From positions 1-60,083 of the forward strand of contig JAFYHG010000015.1 of the NCBI GenBank assembly GCA_017539265.1: a stretch of DNA of 60,083 bases, written 5' to 3'. Source of the stretch: Alphaproteobacteria bacterium. Lineage in GTDB: Bacteria > Pseudomonadota > Alphaproteobacteria > CAAHEQ01 > UBA3637. The notes beneath the pieces were generated by a model. The model did not search any database, was not told where the DNA came from, and was given only the letters and a program-made list of their open reading frames with translations. Made by a program: the position numbers and the translations under genes. Position 1 is the stretch's first letter, and the number at the start of each line of letters is the position of its first letter. This document shows, piece by piece, positions 24,547 to 33,492 of the stretch.

Positions 24547-25682
24547 TTACCCACCCATGATAAAACAACTGCTTTTAATTTACCGAAATAGCCAACCTTG
24601 GCAACATCCGTAACGGCGACTAAATCGGCCTGTTTAACCTGATTATCGGGACCACGTACAACAACAGAGCCTAATTTTTGACCCTTCCCAATCGGTGCTG
24701 TCACAGGGGTATTATACCGAATATCGGCTTTTACGTCCGGCGTACCGCCTTTGGGAACGGTTACAGATACATCACCCGAAATCGTAACGGCAACTTCTTT
24801 TTGCTGCCCAAGCCATACCGGTATCTTATCCACAATGTCACCCCCCTTATACATAGTGACATTTTCGAAAGAGCCCATTCCCCACCCGATCAAACGTTTG
24901 GATTCTTCCTTTCGCTCGGCCATGCTTTTCAGGCCGTTAATTACCATAATTAAACGCCGGCCGTCCGGTGTTTTAACCGATCCCGTTAAACCAAATCCCG
25001 AAACACTGGTATGACCGGTTTTAAGGCCGTCTGCCCCCGGCACATCATATAACAGTGGGTTACGATTCCCTTGATTAATGCCGTTATATTTAAAATTCCT
25101 TTCCGAATAAATCGGGTAATATTCAGGGAAATCCCGAATAAGGGCCCGTGCCAGTTTTGCCAAGTCAAAAGAGCTCATCTCATGTCCCGCTTCCGGAAGC
25201 CCCGTTGCATTTTTAAACGAAGAATTATTAAGACCTAAATCTTTGGCTTTACGGGTCATCAGGTCTGCAAAGGCCTCTTCAGAACCGGCAATTCCTTCCG
25301 CCGCCACGATACAGGCATCATTACCCGATTGAATAATAATACCGCGGATTAAATCCTTAATTTTAACGTGGTCATTGGGTTTTAAGAACATTGTCGAACT
25401 GCCGCTTTTTACGCCACCTTTACGCCATGCGTTTTCGGATACAACAAATTCCGTATCCAAAGTCAATTTTCCGGACTTTAATTGTTCAAATATCAGGTAG
25501 GCTGTCATCAATTTACTCATCGACGCGGGTGGCATAGCCACATCGGCATCTTTATTAAGCATCACATACCCCGTATCCGAATCCATCAACAAGGCATATT
25601 TGGCATTAGTCTCAAAAGCCTCGGCCGAAAAAGCACTCAAAATCGTTCCTGCCATTAACCCAACTACAATATATTTATTCAT
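24543..25682 (-). CDS. dacA: D-alanyl-D-alanine carboxypeptidase (PBP5/6 family)
   Basis: 379 residues. Signal peptide (cut near AFSAEAFE), the three serine-peptidase motifs SxxK (PASMSKLMTAY), SxN (QSGNDACIVAAEG) and KTG (DGLKTGHTSVSGFG), then the beta-rich PBP5 C-terminal domain (residues about 270-365) and an amphipathic tail for membrane attachment. It trims the terminal D-Ala from peptidoglycan pentapeptides. 10 nt downstream of rlpA. Confidence 0.95.
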   Translation of the reverse strand: MNKYIVVGLMAGTILSAFSAEAFETNAKYALLMDSDTGYVMLNKDADVAMPPASMSKLMTAYLIFEQLKSGKLTLDTEFVVSENAWRKGGVKSGSSTMFLKPNDHVKIKDLIRGIIIQSGNDACIVAAEGIAGSEEAFADLMTRKAKDLGLNNSSFKNATGLPEAGHEMSSFDLAKLARALIRDFPEYYPIYSERNFKYNGINQGNRNPLLYDVPGADGLKTGHTSVSGFGLTGSVKTPDGRRLIMVINGLKSMAERKEESKRLIGWGMGSFENVTMYKGGDIVDKIPVWLGQQKEVAVTISGDVSVTVPKGGTPDVKADIRYNTPVTAPIGKGQKLGSVVVRGPDNQVKQADLVAVTDVAKVGYFGKLKAVVLSWVGK

Positions 25683-25692
25683 GAAAAAACTC

Positions 25693-26634
25693 CTATTTTA
25701 CCTGTTTAATCCATGCATCCGAATAACCGGCTGATTTAACTTTATTCAATACAGCACGCGCCTCGGCTTCATTTTTGAACGGGCCGACATAGACCGTTGT
25801 AAAATTCCCTGATTGCGCCGTAGATACCGGGGCAAATTCACCTAAACGGGAAACAGCTTTATCCGCATTAGAGGACTTTCCGAACACACCGGCTTGAATC
25901 CGCCAATTACCCGTCGCCGCGGGAACAGGTTTAGCCTGAACAACCGGTTGCGGTTTTTGAATCGGTTTTTCAATTTCCGCAATCGGCTCCAATTCCGCTT
26001 CCTCAACTTTAGCCGCACCGTTATAAATAGGTGCCGGAGCCGTATCATCCGGTTTATAAATCGGTTCGGAAGATCCGACCGGAATCCGTTTTTCCAAAAT
26101 TTCGTCTTTATTGGGATCTTTATATTCTTCCAAGCCTTCTTTCAGGCGTCGACTTTCATCGGGTAAAATGTCAACCTGCACCAAAGTCGTGCCCGTTTCC
26201 GGCATTTCCAAGGCTTCGGCTGTTTTCCGCGACACATCAATCAAACGGTTATTGACGGCTGGTCCCCGATCATTCACACGCACAATTGCCGTATTTCCGT
26301 TTTCCAGATTTGTAATCCGGACAAGACTGGGTAGCGGTAAAGTTTTGTGTGCGGCAGTCATCTTTTCATCATCAAAGATTTCCCCGTTGGTTGTCAAGCG
26401 ATTTTGACTATCCCGCGAATACCAGGTTGCAACACCCTTTTCACTATAATTCATATCTTCTTTGGGCGTATAAAGAACCCCTTTAATCCGATACGGCGCA
26501 CCGACATAATACACGCTTTGTTCGGAAATATCATCATAATCACTGCCGGAACGAAACCAAAAACCGTTTTCGCTACACCCCGTCAGCATACAAGTTACAA
26601 AAGGCAAAGCCCATAATAATTTAATTTTCTGCAT
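25693..26634 (-). CDS. rlpA: RlpA septal ring lytic transglycosylase with SPOR domain
   Basis: 313 residues from the ATG giving MQKIKLLWALPFVTCMLTGC (lipobox LTGC); a GGAG site precedes it, and the longer frame starting at 26679 would bury the lipobox. Double-psi beta-barrel domain (residues 60-155): EKGVATWYSRDSQNRLTTNGE, MTAAHKTLPLPSLVRITNLENG, VRVNDRGPAVNNRLIDVSRKTAEAL, with the catalytic Asp. A Pro-rich linker leads to the SPOR domain (residues 240-313), which binds denuded glycan at the division site. Overlaps mltB by 14 nt. Confidence 0.94.
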   Translation of the reverse strand: MQKIKLLWALPFVTCMLTGCSENGFWFRSGSDYDDISEQSVYYVGAPYRIKGVLYTPKEDMNYSEKGVATWYSRDSQNRLTTNGEIFDDEKMTAAHKTLPLPSLVRITNLENGNTAIVRVNDRGPAVNNRLIDVSRKTAEALEMPETGTTLVQVDILPDESRRLKEGLEEYKDPNKDEILEKRIPVGSSEPIYKPDDTAPAPIYNGAAKVEEAELEPIAEIEKPIQKPQPVVQAKPVPAATGNWRIQAGVFGKSSNADKAVSRLGEFAPVSTAQSGNFTTVYVGPFKNEAEARAVLNKVKSAGYSDAWIKQVK

Positions 26635-27829
26635 TTTGACACTCCATTTGTTGTAATAATTCGAAACTGGGATACGCATCCGGCGTTAAGCCGTGATCCC
26701 GCTGATAAGCGGCAACCGCCTGCCGCGTTTTAGGACCGATTTGACCATCGGCTCCTTGGGTAGAATAACCTGCCTGAGTTAACTTCTCCTGCAGGCAAAT
26801 AATATCCTTTGTCTTAAACGGACGAAATTCCGGTGGCACTTTAATCGGCTCATACCTCTTTTCGATCACATCGGCAAGCATACCGACGGAAATCGCATAA
26901 AGACTCAACTTATTCCAACGCATAATAATTTTAAAGTTCGGATAAGTCAAAAAGACGGGACCGTTTTTCCCCATCGGCACATGCCATTCGGCCACCGTAT
27001 TTTTTTCCGAATCGGGGAATGATTGAATATGTCTGGGGCGGATTCCCAATTTTTCCCAATCGGCAACTGTTTTTTGCTCGTGCTTATGGATTCGGTGCCA
27101 ATCAAAATCATCCGGCACAATGACTTCCCGGCCCCAAGGCTCTTGCGCATTCCAGCCCATTTGATGTAAATAATTGGCGGCAGAAGAAAAAGCATCCGGC
27201 ATATTATTCACAATATCGCGCCGACCGTTTCCGTCTCCATCGACGGCATAGGCCAAAAAGGTTGTCGGCATAAATTGGAAATGGCCAAATCCACCATCCC
27301 AAGACCCTGTTTGCGGGGCAACATCTTTTTCATGTTGAACGATTTTCAGGTACCCGATAAGTTCACCGGTAAAAAACTTCCGCCGCCGCGGATGATAAGC
27401 CAACGATGCCAAAGAATCCAGCATATCCACACTACCCATAAATGATCCGTAATTTGTTTCCATTCCCCACAAAGCCAACAGATATTCCTTTGGCACCTCA
27501 TATTTTTCTTCTACTCTACCTAACCAAGTCTTATATTTATGGGCCATTTCACGCCCCGTTTTAATTCTTTCGGGACTTAACCGACGATTCGTGTAATCAT
27601 AAAAATTGGAAACATACTCGGGTTTTTGCGTATCCAATTTAATAACCCGCTCCAATAAATCCATATTTGGCAATGCTTTATCCAAAACCTTACGGCTGAT
27701 TCCGGCCTTTAAGGCCTCTTGATAAAAACCGCGTTTCCATGCATCAAAATCCGAATCGGCCCACGCGGCATGGATTTGAGCCCCTAATGCAAAAACGATA
27801 CAACATATTGATTTAAAAAATAATTTCAT
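26621..27829 (-). CDS. mltB: MltB-family lytic murein transglycosylase
   Basis: 402 residues. Signal peptide (cut after AWA), SLT fold with catalytic Glu in LLALWGMETNYG and the region DGGFGHFQFMPTTFLAYAVDGDGNGRRDI. A C-terminal peptidoglycan-binding domain (residues 335-398) carries GADGQIGPKTRQAVAAYQRDHG. It cleaves the MurNAc-GlcNAc bond, forming anhydroMurNAc. First gene of the operon with rlpA, dacA, tmk, holB, tatD and the MBL hydrolase. Confidence 0.95.
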   Translation of the reverse strand: MKLFFKSICCIVFALGAQIHAAWADSDFDAWKRGFYQEALKAGISRKVLDKALPNMDLLERVIKLDTQKPEYVSNFYDYTNRRLSPERIKTGREMAHKYKTWLGRVEEKYEVPKEYLLALWGMETNYGSFMGSVDMLDSLASLAYHPRRRKFFTGELIGYLKIVQHEKDVAPQTGSWDGGFGHFQFMPTTFLAYAVDGDGNGRRDIVNNMPDAFSSAANYLHQMGWNAQEPWGREVIVPDDFDWHRIHKHEQKTVADWEKLGIRPRHIQSFPDSEKNTVAEWHVPMGKNGPVFLTYPNFKIIMRWNKLSLYAISVGMLADVIEKRYEPIKVPPEFRPFKTKDIICLQEKLTQAGYSTQGADGQIGPKTRQAVAAYQRDHGLTPDAYPSFELLQQMECQNAEN

Positions 27830-27945
27830 AAAATATCCTTTGTTTTTTCTCTATCATAGCCTATTTTAAAGAAAAAATCACTTGATTTTTTTATTTTTTT
27901 TATGTAAAAATAGGGAAGCCAAAAAATTCGCCGTTATTTCAATGT

Positions 27946-27981
27946 GGAAAGGTGGCAGAGTGGTCTATGCAGGCGGTCTTG
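27946..27981 (+). pseudogene. Truncated 5' copy of tRNA-Ser
   Basis: The first 23 nt are identical to the tRNA-Ser that follows, and a few more bases match up to the anticodon loop. After that the sequence diverges, and the 3' half, variable arm and T arm are missing. It cannot fold as a tRNA. Confidence 0.75.
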
Positions 27982-28094
27982 GTCACAAAGTGGAACGGAG
28001 CGAAGCGTAGGACAAAATGGGCGCGGGATTGACAGCGTCAATACCGGAGACGGTTTTCAAAGGAAGCCAACTCTTTGAAAATTCAGGGTAAAAC

Positions 28095-28182
28095 GGAAAG
28101 GTGGCAGAGTGGTCTATTGCAACGGTCTTGAAAACCGTCGTACCGCAGGGTACCGTGAGTTCGAATCTCACCCTTTCCGCCA
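28095..28182 (+). tRNA. tRNA-Ser (anticodon UGA)
   Basis: 88 nt with encoded CCA. Acceptor stem ggaaagg/cctttcc, D arm with agagtgg, anticodon stem acggt/accgt around loop cttgaaa (TGA), long variable arm (cgtaccgcagggtacc) typical of class II tRNA, and T loop ttcgaat. Reads UCA and related Ser codons. It is followed 17 nt later by a GNAT gene. Confidence 0.96.
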
Positions 28183-28199
28183 ATTTAAAAGGATAAATA

Positions 28200-28757
28200 A
28201 TGAAAATAAAACTCCCGACACAGATTGAAACACCCAGATTGATTTTAAAAAAGCACACCTTGGATCCCTCTTATATCCAATTATGGGTTGATTCCATAAA
28301 CCAAAATTTAGGTTGGCTCAGTCAATTTTTGGCACATTTTAGTGAACCTATGACTTTCGAAAAAGAAAAAAACTTTATAGAAAGCGTATTAACGGAAGAA
28401 AAAGAAATAGGCTTTGGCATTTGGAACAAAGAAACAAATGAATTGATGGGTGGTATCGGGGCTTTTAATTTCGAAGAAAAAGACCGAAAATCAAGTATCG
28501 AATTAGGAATCATGTTATTTCAAAAATATGCGGGAAATGGCTATGCTCCCGAAGCCATGAAATTTTTGGAACAGGAATTATTTGCTGTCGGCGTGGACGG
28601 GGTAATGGCTAAAATTGATGAGAAAAACATCCGTTCCCGTCAAGCCGCACAAAAAGCAGGTTTTACATGGAATAATCAAGAAATGCGCGCTTCAAAAAAT
28701 GATGCCAATAAATTACTCCTTGTATATCGGAAACAAAAGAGCGATTCTCGTTCTTAA
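28200..28757 (+). CDS. RimJ/RimL-type GNAT acetyltransferase
   Basis: 185 residues with the GNAT fold: ETPRLILKKHTLDPSYI, WLSQFLAHF, GFGIWNKETNELMGGIGAFNF, SIELGIMLFQKYAGNGYAPEAMKFLEQ (acetyl-CoA loop, of the form G-N-G-Y-A), and NIRSRQAAQKAGF. RimJ/RimL-like enzymes acetylate protein N-termini or small amines; the substrate here is unknown. Located directly downstream of tRNA-Ser, with a weak AAGGA site. Confidence 0.88.
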   Translation: MKIKLPTQIETPRLILKKHTLDPSYIQLWVDSINQNLGWLSQFLAHFSEPMTFEKEKNFIESVLTEEKEIGFGIWNKETNELMGGIGAFNFEEKDRKSSIELGIMLFQKYAGNGYAPEAMKFLEQELFAVGVDGVMAKIDEKNIRSRQAAQKAGFTWNNQEMRASKNDANKLLLVYRKQKSDSRS

Positions 28758-28813
28758 AATTTTCTAAATACTTTTTCCTGACTTTTGGAATAAAAAACAA
28801 AAAATAATAACGC

Positions 28814-28842
28814 TTGACTTTATCCATAAAATGTGTTTTTCT
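28814..28842 (+). promoter_or_regulatory. Putative pal promoter
   Basis: TTGACT, 17-nt spacer, TTTTCT; strong -35, weak -10, about 50 nt before the pal start. Confidence 0.4.
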
Positions 28843-28894
28843 AGGGCTGTGCGGTTTATCCGTAAAATCAAAATAACGTGAAAGGGAAATGGAT

Positions 28895-29389
28895 ATGTTT
28901 AAAAAATTATTGGCAATTATTTGTGGGGCGGTCTTGTTATCGGCTTGTACATCAACCGAGGAAGGTGCTGATTTGTACGGTAATGCGGCTGGCGGTTGGA
29001 ATCCGGATGTTGATATTTCGGAATTGGCCGAGACGGGATTAACGAAAAAATTTAATAACGAAGTGACTCCTGTCGTATATTTCAGTCTCAATAGTTCGGA
29101 TCTGGATGCCACAGGCAAATCAACTTTGGCCGAACAAGCCGAATGGCTACGGAAAAATTCGCGGGCATTGGTTGTTATCGAAGGCAACTGTGACGAACGC
29201 GGCACAACCGAATATAACTTCGCATTGGGTGAACGGCGAGCCAACGCCGCCCGCCGGTACTTGATTGCAAATGGAATTGATGCCAAACGAATTCGGATTA
29301 TTTCCTATGGCAAAGAAAAACCGGTTGCTACAGGCTCTAACGAAGAAGCTTGGGCCAAAAACCGGAATGCAACAACGGTGGCCTATTAA
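28895..29389 (+). CDS. pal: Peptidoglycan-associated lipoprotein Pal
   Basis: 164 residues from the second ATG; AAAGGG is 8 nt upstream of it, versus 2 nt for the ATG at 28889. Lipoprotein signal with lipobox LSAC (Cys at 16), then an OmpA-like domain (residues 60-160): VYFSLNSSDL, IEGNCDERGTTEYNFALGERRA (peptidoglycan-binding Asp and Arg), RIRIISYGKEKP. Pal ties the outer membrane to peptidoglycan and works with the Tol system at division. tolB, normally just upstream in this class, is replaced by the acetyltransferase and tRNA here. Confidence 0.95.
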   Translation: MFKKLLAIICGAVLLSACTSTEEGADLYGNAAGGWNPDVDISELAETGLTKKFNNEVTPVVYFSLNSSDLDATGKSTLAEQAEWLRKNSRALVVIEGNCDERGTTEYNFALGERRANAARRYLIANGIDAKRIRIISYGKEKPVATGSNEEAWAKNRNATTVAY

Positions 29390-29410
29390 TAAAAAACACT
29401 TGCATAATGA

Positions 29411-29448
29411 AAAACTTCCCTGTAAAATGACAGGGAAGTTTTTTTTTT
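29411..29448 (+). terminator. Terminator between pal and cpoB
   Basis: A long stem (acttccctgt/acagggaagt, extended by A-T pairs) with a 6-nt loop and a run of T residues. Located only 16 nt before cpoB, so it probably lowers rather than abolishes readthrough. Confidence 0.85.
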
Positions 29449-29463
29449 AAAAGGGGAATCAAA

Positions 29464-30228
29464 ATGAAAAAAGCAGCATTTGTTTCTTTAATGTTTCTGG
29501 CCTTACCGGCGATGGCCGATTTACAAGCTGATATGATTAATGACCGTTTAGACCGATTGGATCGGGAAATGACCCTGATGCAAAAAAGAATTTACACCCC
29601 CACCGGTACCGTAGCTACGGGTGTGGATGGTTCCGCCCCGAATTTAAGTGAGGTCTACGCGCAATTGGAAGAACAAAATCAAACCATTTCGGATTTAACC
29701 CGTAAGGTTGAAGAACTGACCCATACGCAAGATGTTTTAAAAGAGCAACTGGAAAAAATGCGTGCCGATACGGACCTGCGGTTTGAAGAGCAAAAAGCCC
29801 CCACCCCTAAAAAAACGGACAAGAAACCCGAGGCAAAAAAACAAACGGATAAAGAGGCCTATGATGCCGCATATAATCTGCTGATTAAAGCCAAATACCC
29901 TGAGGCCGAAAAAGCCTTTACCGCCTTTTTAAAAGACTACCCCGATTCGACGCTAACCGGTAATGCGAATTATTGGCTGGGGGAAACATATTATGTGCGC
30001 GGTCAGTATGAGGTCGCTGCCGGTATTTTTTCGGATGGCCTGACAAAATATGAAAAAAGCACCAAGGCCCCTGACAATCTGTTAAAACTGGGCCTAACGA
30101 TGGCAAATTTAAATAAAAAGGATGAAGCCTGTGGCTTTTTTAAATTGATGCCCGAACAATTCCCAAAGGCCGCAACAACCCTAAAAACGCGTGCCGAGCA
30201 AGAGGCTAAGAAACTCGCGTGTCCGTAA
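29464..30228 (+). CDS. cpoB: Cell division coordinator CpoB (YbgF)
   Basis: 254 residues. Signal peptide cut after AMA, N-terminal coiled-coil (NDRLDRLDREMTLMQKRI, LEEQNQTISDLTRKVEELTHTQDVLKEQLEKMRAD) that trimerises in the family, a Lys/Glu linker, and TPR repeats (AYNLLIKAKYPEAEKAFTAF, GNANYWLGETYYVRGQYEVA, NLLKLGLTMANLNKKDEACG). CpoB links Tol-Pal with PBP1B. Overlaps tilS by 10 nt. Confidence 0.94.
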   Translation: MKKAAFVSLMFLALPAMADLQADMINDRLDRLDREMTLMQKRIYTPTGTVATGVDGSAPNLSEVYAQLEEQNQTISDLTRKVEELTHTQDVLKEQLEKMRADTDLRFEEQKAPTPKKTDKKPEAKKQTDKEAYDAAYNLLIKAKYPEAEKAFTAFLKDYPDSTLTGNANYWLGETYYVRGQYEVAAGIFSDGLTKYEKSTKAPDNLLKLGLTMANLNKKDEACGFFKLMPEQFPKAATTLKTRAEQEAKKLACP

Positions 30229-31454
30229 TTCAAGATACCTTAAAACACTACTTTGACCATCACCCCCTGTCCCCAAAAACAACAATTGGTGTGGCCGTGT
30301 CGGGTGGTGCGGACAGTTTGTGTCTGGCCCTATCTTTATCTGATTATGCTCAAAAAAATGGTCTGATTTTAAAGGCTGTTACCATTGATCATGGATTACG
30401 CCCCGAATCGGGAGCAGAGGCCCATTATGTGCATGACCTGATGACACAAATAAATGTGTCGCATACAACTCTACTTTGGAAGGGGCCTAAACCCAAAACC
30501 CGCATCGAAGAAAAAGCCCGCCAAAAACGATATGAATTGATGGAGGAATGGTGTCATAAAAACAAAATCCAACATTTATTTTTGGCACACCACATGGGGG
30601 ATCAGGCCGAAACTTTTTGGGCACGACTCACCCGCGGGAGCGGTCTGACCGGCCTTGCCGCCATGACTGAATATGCCCCATTAAACGGGATCAACTTGTG
30701 TCGGCCTTTTTTAAATCTTCCTAAAGAAAAATTGGAACAGGATTTACGCCACAGAAAAATTAAGTGGTGTGAAGACAGTATGAATACGGATGAATCTTAT
30801 GAACGAGTGCGCTGGCGGAATCGGCAGAAAACACTCTCCGAATGGGAATTAGAGCCTCAAAAAATCGGCCTCAGTTGCAGGCGTTTAGCACGGGCAGACA
30901 AAGCTCTTTCCTCTTATGCTGACCGTTTTTATACGGCCTTGGCGGACTTATCCCCTGAGGGGTATTTCACCATTCAGGAGCAAGCCTTTTCCACCCTGCC
31001 CGACGAAATTAAATTAAGGGTTCTCGTAAAAATTTTGACTTTTTTAGCACCGACTCGATTCCCTGTTTCCCTGGAAGCATTGGAGCGGTGGTTGAATGAC
31101 TATCCGAAATCCGCAACCTTGGGCGGTTGTATTCTGGTGCGGTCAAAAGGTCTGTTGTTTATCGCCCGCGAATCAAGAAATCTTAAAAAAAACATTGATA
31201 TCATGCCCCATCAAATCACAAAATGGAACGGTTTTTTGATTTTATCTTCCTGCCCCGTTCAATTGGCTTTAGGTAATACCGATAAAGATTTGCCTTTTGC
31301 CGTTCGCGGGGGCATTCCCGCCATTCATTCAAACACAAAACTTTCGCCCACTTTCATGACGGGATCAAAAAAAGAACTTGAAAAAAAATTCAATCTTGAG
31401 TATAAAGAGAAAAAATCTGAGGTTATTTTATTATCATTTGAGGGGAAAAAATAA
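30219..31454 (+). CDS. tilS: tRNA(Ile)-lysidine synthase
   Basis: 411 residues from a GTG start inside the cpoB end. PP-loop GVAVSGGADSLCLALSL, HGLRPESGAEAHYV, RIEEKARQKRYELM, LAHHMGDQAETFWARLTRGSGLTGLAAM and the DxxN segment (CEDSMNTDESYERVRWRN). It makes lysidine at C34 of tRNA-Ile(CAU) so it reads AUA. The C-terminal domain is shortened compared with E. coli. Ends directly before ftsH. Confidence 0.95.
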   Translation: MSVIQDTLKHYFDHHPLSPKTTIGVAVSGGADSLCLALSLSDYAQKNGLILKAVTIDHGLRPESGAEAHYVHDLMTQINVSHTTLLWKGPKPKTRIEEKARQKRYELMEEWCHKNKIQHLFLAHHMGDQAETFWARLTRGSGLTGLAAMTEYAPLNGINLCRPFLNLPKEKLEQDLRHRKIKWCEDSMNTDESYERVRWRNRQKTLSEWELEPQKIGLSCRRLARADKALSSYADRFYTALADLSPEGYFTIQEQAFSTLPDEIKLRVLVKILTFLAPTRFPVSLEALERWLNDYPKSATLGGCILVRSKGLLFIARESRNLKKNIDIMPHQITKWNGFLILSSCPVQLALGNTDKDLPFAVRGGIPAIHSNTKLSPTFMTGSKKELEKKFNLEYKEKKSEVILLSFEGKK

Positions 31455-33398
31455 ATGAATAAAAGTATATTTAAAAGTCTGTTTTTCTGGGTTGCTTTGT
31501 TTGGGATAGCAATATATCTCTTTGGATTAAGTACGCCGCCGATGACCTTACCGGACGTGCGTGAGATTACTTACTCCAATTTGGTATCGCATATTGAAAA
31601 GGATGAGGTTAAAACCGTCCAAATTCAAGGTCAAACCCTTACGGGCGAACTAAAAGACGGTAAGAAATTCGCTACTTTTACCCCCGCGGATTCCGGTATT
31701 GTGGCCCTACTTCAAAAGAACGGTGTTGAAATTAAGGCCGTTCCCATCCCCAAGGAGGGTACTAGTTTCGAGGACATCCTTGTTTCTCTCTTGCCGTTTC
31801 TTTTAATTATTGTAATTTGGTTTATCATGATGAAGCAAATGGCGGCCAGTAACGGCAAAGCACTCAGTTTCGGTAAGTCCAAGGCCCGATTGATGAACGG
31901 TAAAGATAAAGTCACCTTTACCGATGTTGCCGGTATTGAGGAGGCCAAACAGGAATTACAAGAAATTGTTGATTTCTTAAAAGCCCCCGCAAAATTCCAA
32001 CGCTTGGGCGGTAAGATCCCCAAAGGTGCCTTACTTGTCGGCCCTCCGGGAACGGGAAAAACCTTACTGGCCAAAGCAATCGCCGGTGAAGCGGATGTGC
32101 CTTTCTTTTCCATATCGGGATCCGATTTTGTGGAAATGTTTGTAGGTGTCGGGGCTTCCCGTGTTCGGGATATGTTTGAACAGGCCAAAAAGGCCGCACC
32201 CTGTATTGTCTTTGTGGACGAAATCGATGCCGTCGGTCGGCATCGGGGGGCAGGTCTCGGCGGCGGAAACGATGAACGCGAACAAACGCTAAACCAACTC
32301 TTGGTTGAAATGGATGGTTTCGAAGAAAACAGTGGCATTATCATCTTGGCCGCTACAAACCGACCGGATGTACTGGATCCCGCATTGTTAAGGCCCGGCC
32401 GTTTTGATCGACAAATTGTGGTATCCAATCCCGACATTCGCGGGCGTGAGCAAATTTTAAAGGTTCATGTTAAAAAAGTGCCTTTGGCCCCCGATGTCAA
32501 ATTGGAAGTCATTGCTCGCGGAACCCCCGGGTTTTCGGGTGCCGATTTGGCGAATTTGATTAACGAAGGTGCCCTTATGGCGGCACGGCGCAATAAAACC
32601 ATGGTTACCATGAAAGATCTGGAAGATGCCAAAGATAAAGTCATGATGGGATCGGAACGTAAATCCATGGTTATGGACGATGACGAAAAACGCATGACCG
32701 CTTATCATGAAGCCGGCCATGCCATCGTATCCCTGCATTTGCCGGAATCGGATCCGCTGCATAAGGTAACAATTATCCCTCGCGGACGGGCTTTAGGTGT
32801 GACAATGCAACTGCCCGAAAAAGATAAATATTCACAAAGTAAACTATACTTAACCTCGCGGCTCAGCATTCTATTTGCCGGTCGCGTAGCCGAGGAAATG
32901 ATTTTAGGCAAAGACAAAGTTTCCACCGGTGCCAGCAACGATATTCAAGTAGCAACCACCATCGCCCGCAAAATGGTAACCGAATGGGGATTTAGTGATT
33001 CTTTAGGTCCGATTGCATACGAAGAGCCCCAAGGCGAAGTCTTTTTGGGTTACGATATATCCAAGCGTAAAAACATGGCCGATGATACGGCTCTGCGCGT
33101 GGATAAAGAAATTCAAAAAATTATCGAAACGGCGTATCGTAAGACCAAAGAGATTTTGAAAAAATACAAATCTGAATTGGATATTTTGGCCAAGGGATTA
33201 GTGGATTACGAAACCCTGTCCGGGGATGAGATTCATGACCTGTTAAAAGGCAAAAAGATTCGTCAGGACGAAAAAAAGCCCGCCATTCCACCGCGTAAAA
33301 CGGTTCCGGATACCGGTGTTTTGACAATGGCTACCCCATCCCAACCGACGGTAAAGGCCAAAGCCCCTACCCGTAAAAAAGTAACCAAAGCAAAATAA
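31455..33398 (+). CDS. ftsH: ATP-dependent zinc metalloprotease FtsH
   Basis: 647 residues. Two membrane helices (5-25 and 103-122) around a periplasmic domain, AAA+ module with Walker [12 protein letters not shown], Walker [39 protein letters not shown], and the protease domain with HEAGH zinc motif. A basic, Pro-rich C-terminal tail follows. It degrades membrane and regulatory proteins such as LpxC and sigma32 in other species. The start lies immediately after the tilS stop; order tilS-ftsH is typical of the class. Confidence 0.98.
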   Translation: MNKSIFKSLFFWVALFGIAIYLFGLSTPPMTLPDVREITYSNLVSHIEKDEVKTVQIQGQTLTGELKDGKKFATFTPADSGIVALLQKNGVEIKAVPIPKEGTSFEDILVSLLPFLLIIVIWFIMMKQMAASNGKALSFGKSKARLMNGKDKVTFTDVAGIEEAKQELQEIVDFLKAPAKFQRLGGKIPKGALLVGPPGTGKTLLAKAIAGEADVPFFSISGSDFVEMFVGVGASRVRDMFEQAKKAAPCIVFVDEIDAVGRHRGAGLGGGNDEREQTLNQLLVEMDGFEENSGIIILAATNRPDVLDPALLRPGRFDRQIVVSNPDIRGREQILKVHVKKVPLAPDVKLEVIARGTPGFSGADLANLINEGALMAARRNKTMVTMKDLEDAKDKVMMGSERKSMVMDDDEKRMTAYHEAGHAIVSLHLPESDPLHKVTIIPRGRALGVTMQLPEKDKYSQSKLYLTSRLSILFAGRVAEEMILGKDKVSTGASNDIQVATTIARKMVTEWGFSDSLGPIAYEEPQGEVFLGYDISKRKNMADDTALRVDKEIQKIIETAYRKTKEILKKYKSELDILAKGLVDYETLSGDEIHDLLKGKKIRQDEKKPAIPPRKTVPDTGVLTMATPSQPTVKAKAPTRKKVTKAK

Positions 33399-33432
33399 CC
33401 GCTTTTAAGAACAGAAAAAACCGAAAAGAATC

Positions 33433-33461
33433 TTGACTTTTTCGGATAAATTCGCTATGAT
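33433..33461 (+). promoter_or_regulatory. Promoter of the GlyRS gene
   Basis: TTGACT, 17-nt spacer, TATGAT; a near-consensus sigma70-like promoter 31 nt before the ATG. Confidence 0.7.
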
Positions 33462-33492
33462 GCGCCTAAATAATTTATTTTAGGAGTATAAA

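Noticed and set aside
27983-28258. Minus-strand open frame of 91 codons over the tRNA-Ser region
   Set aside because: It is the well-known false translation of tRNA-Ser (AERVRFELT...TVFKTVAIDHSATFP); no ribosome site.
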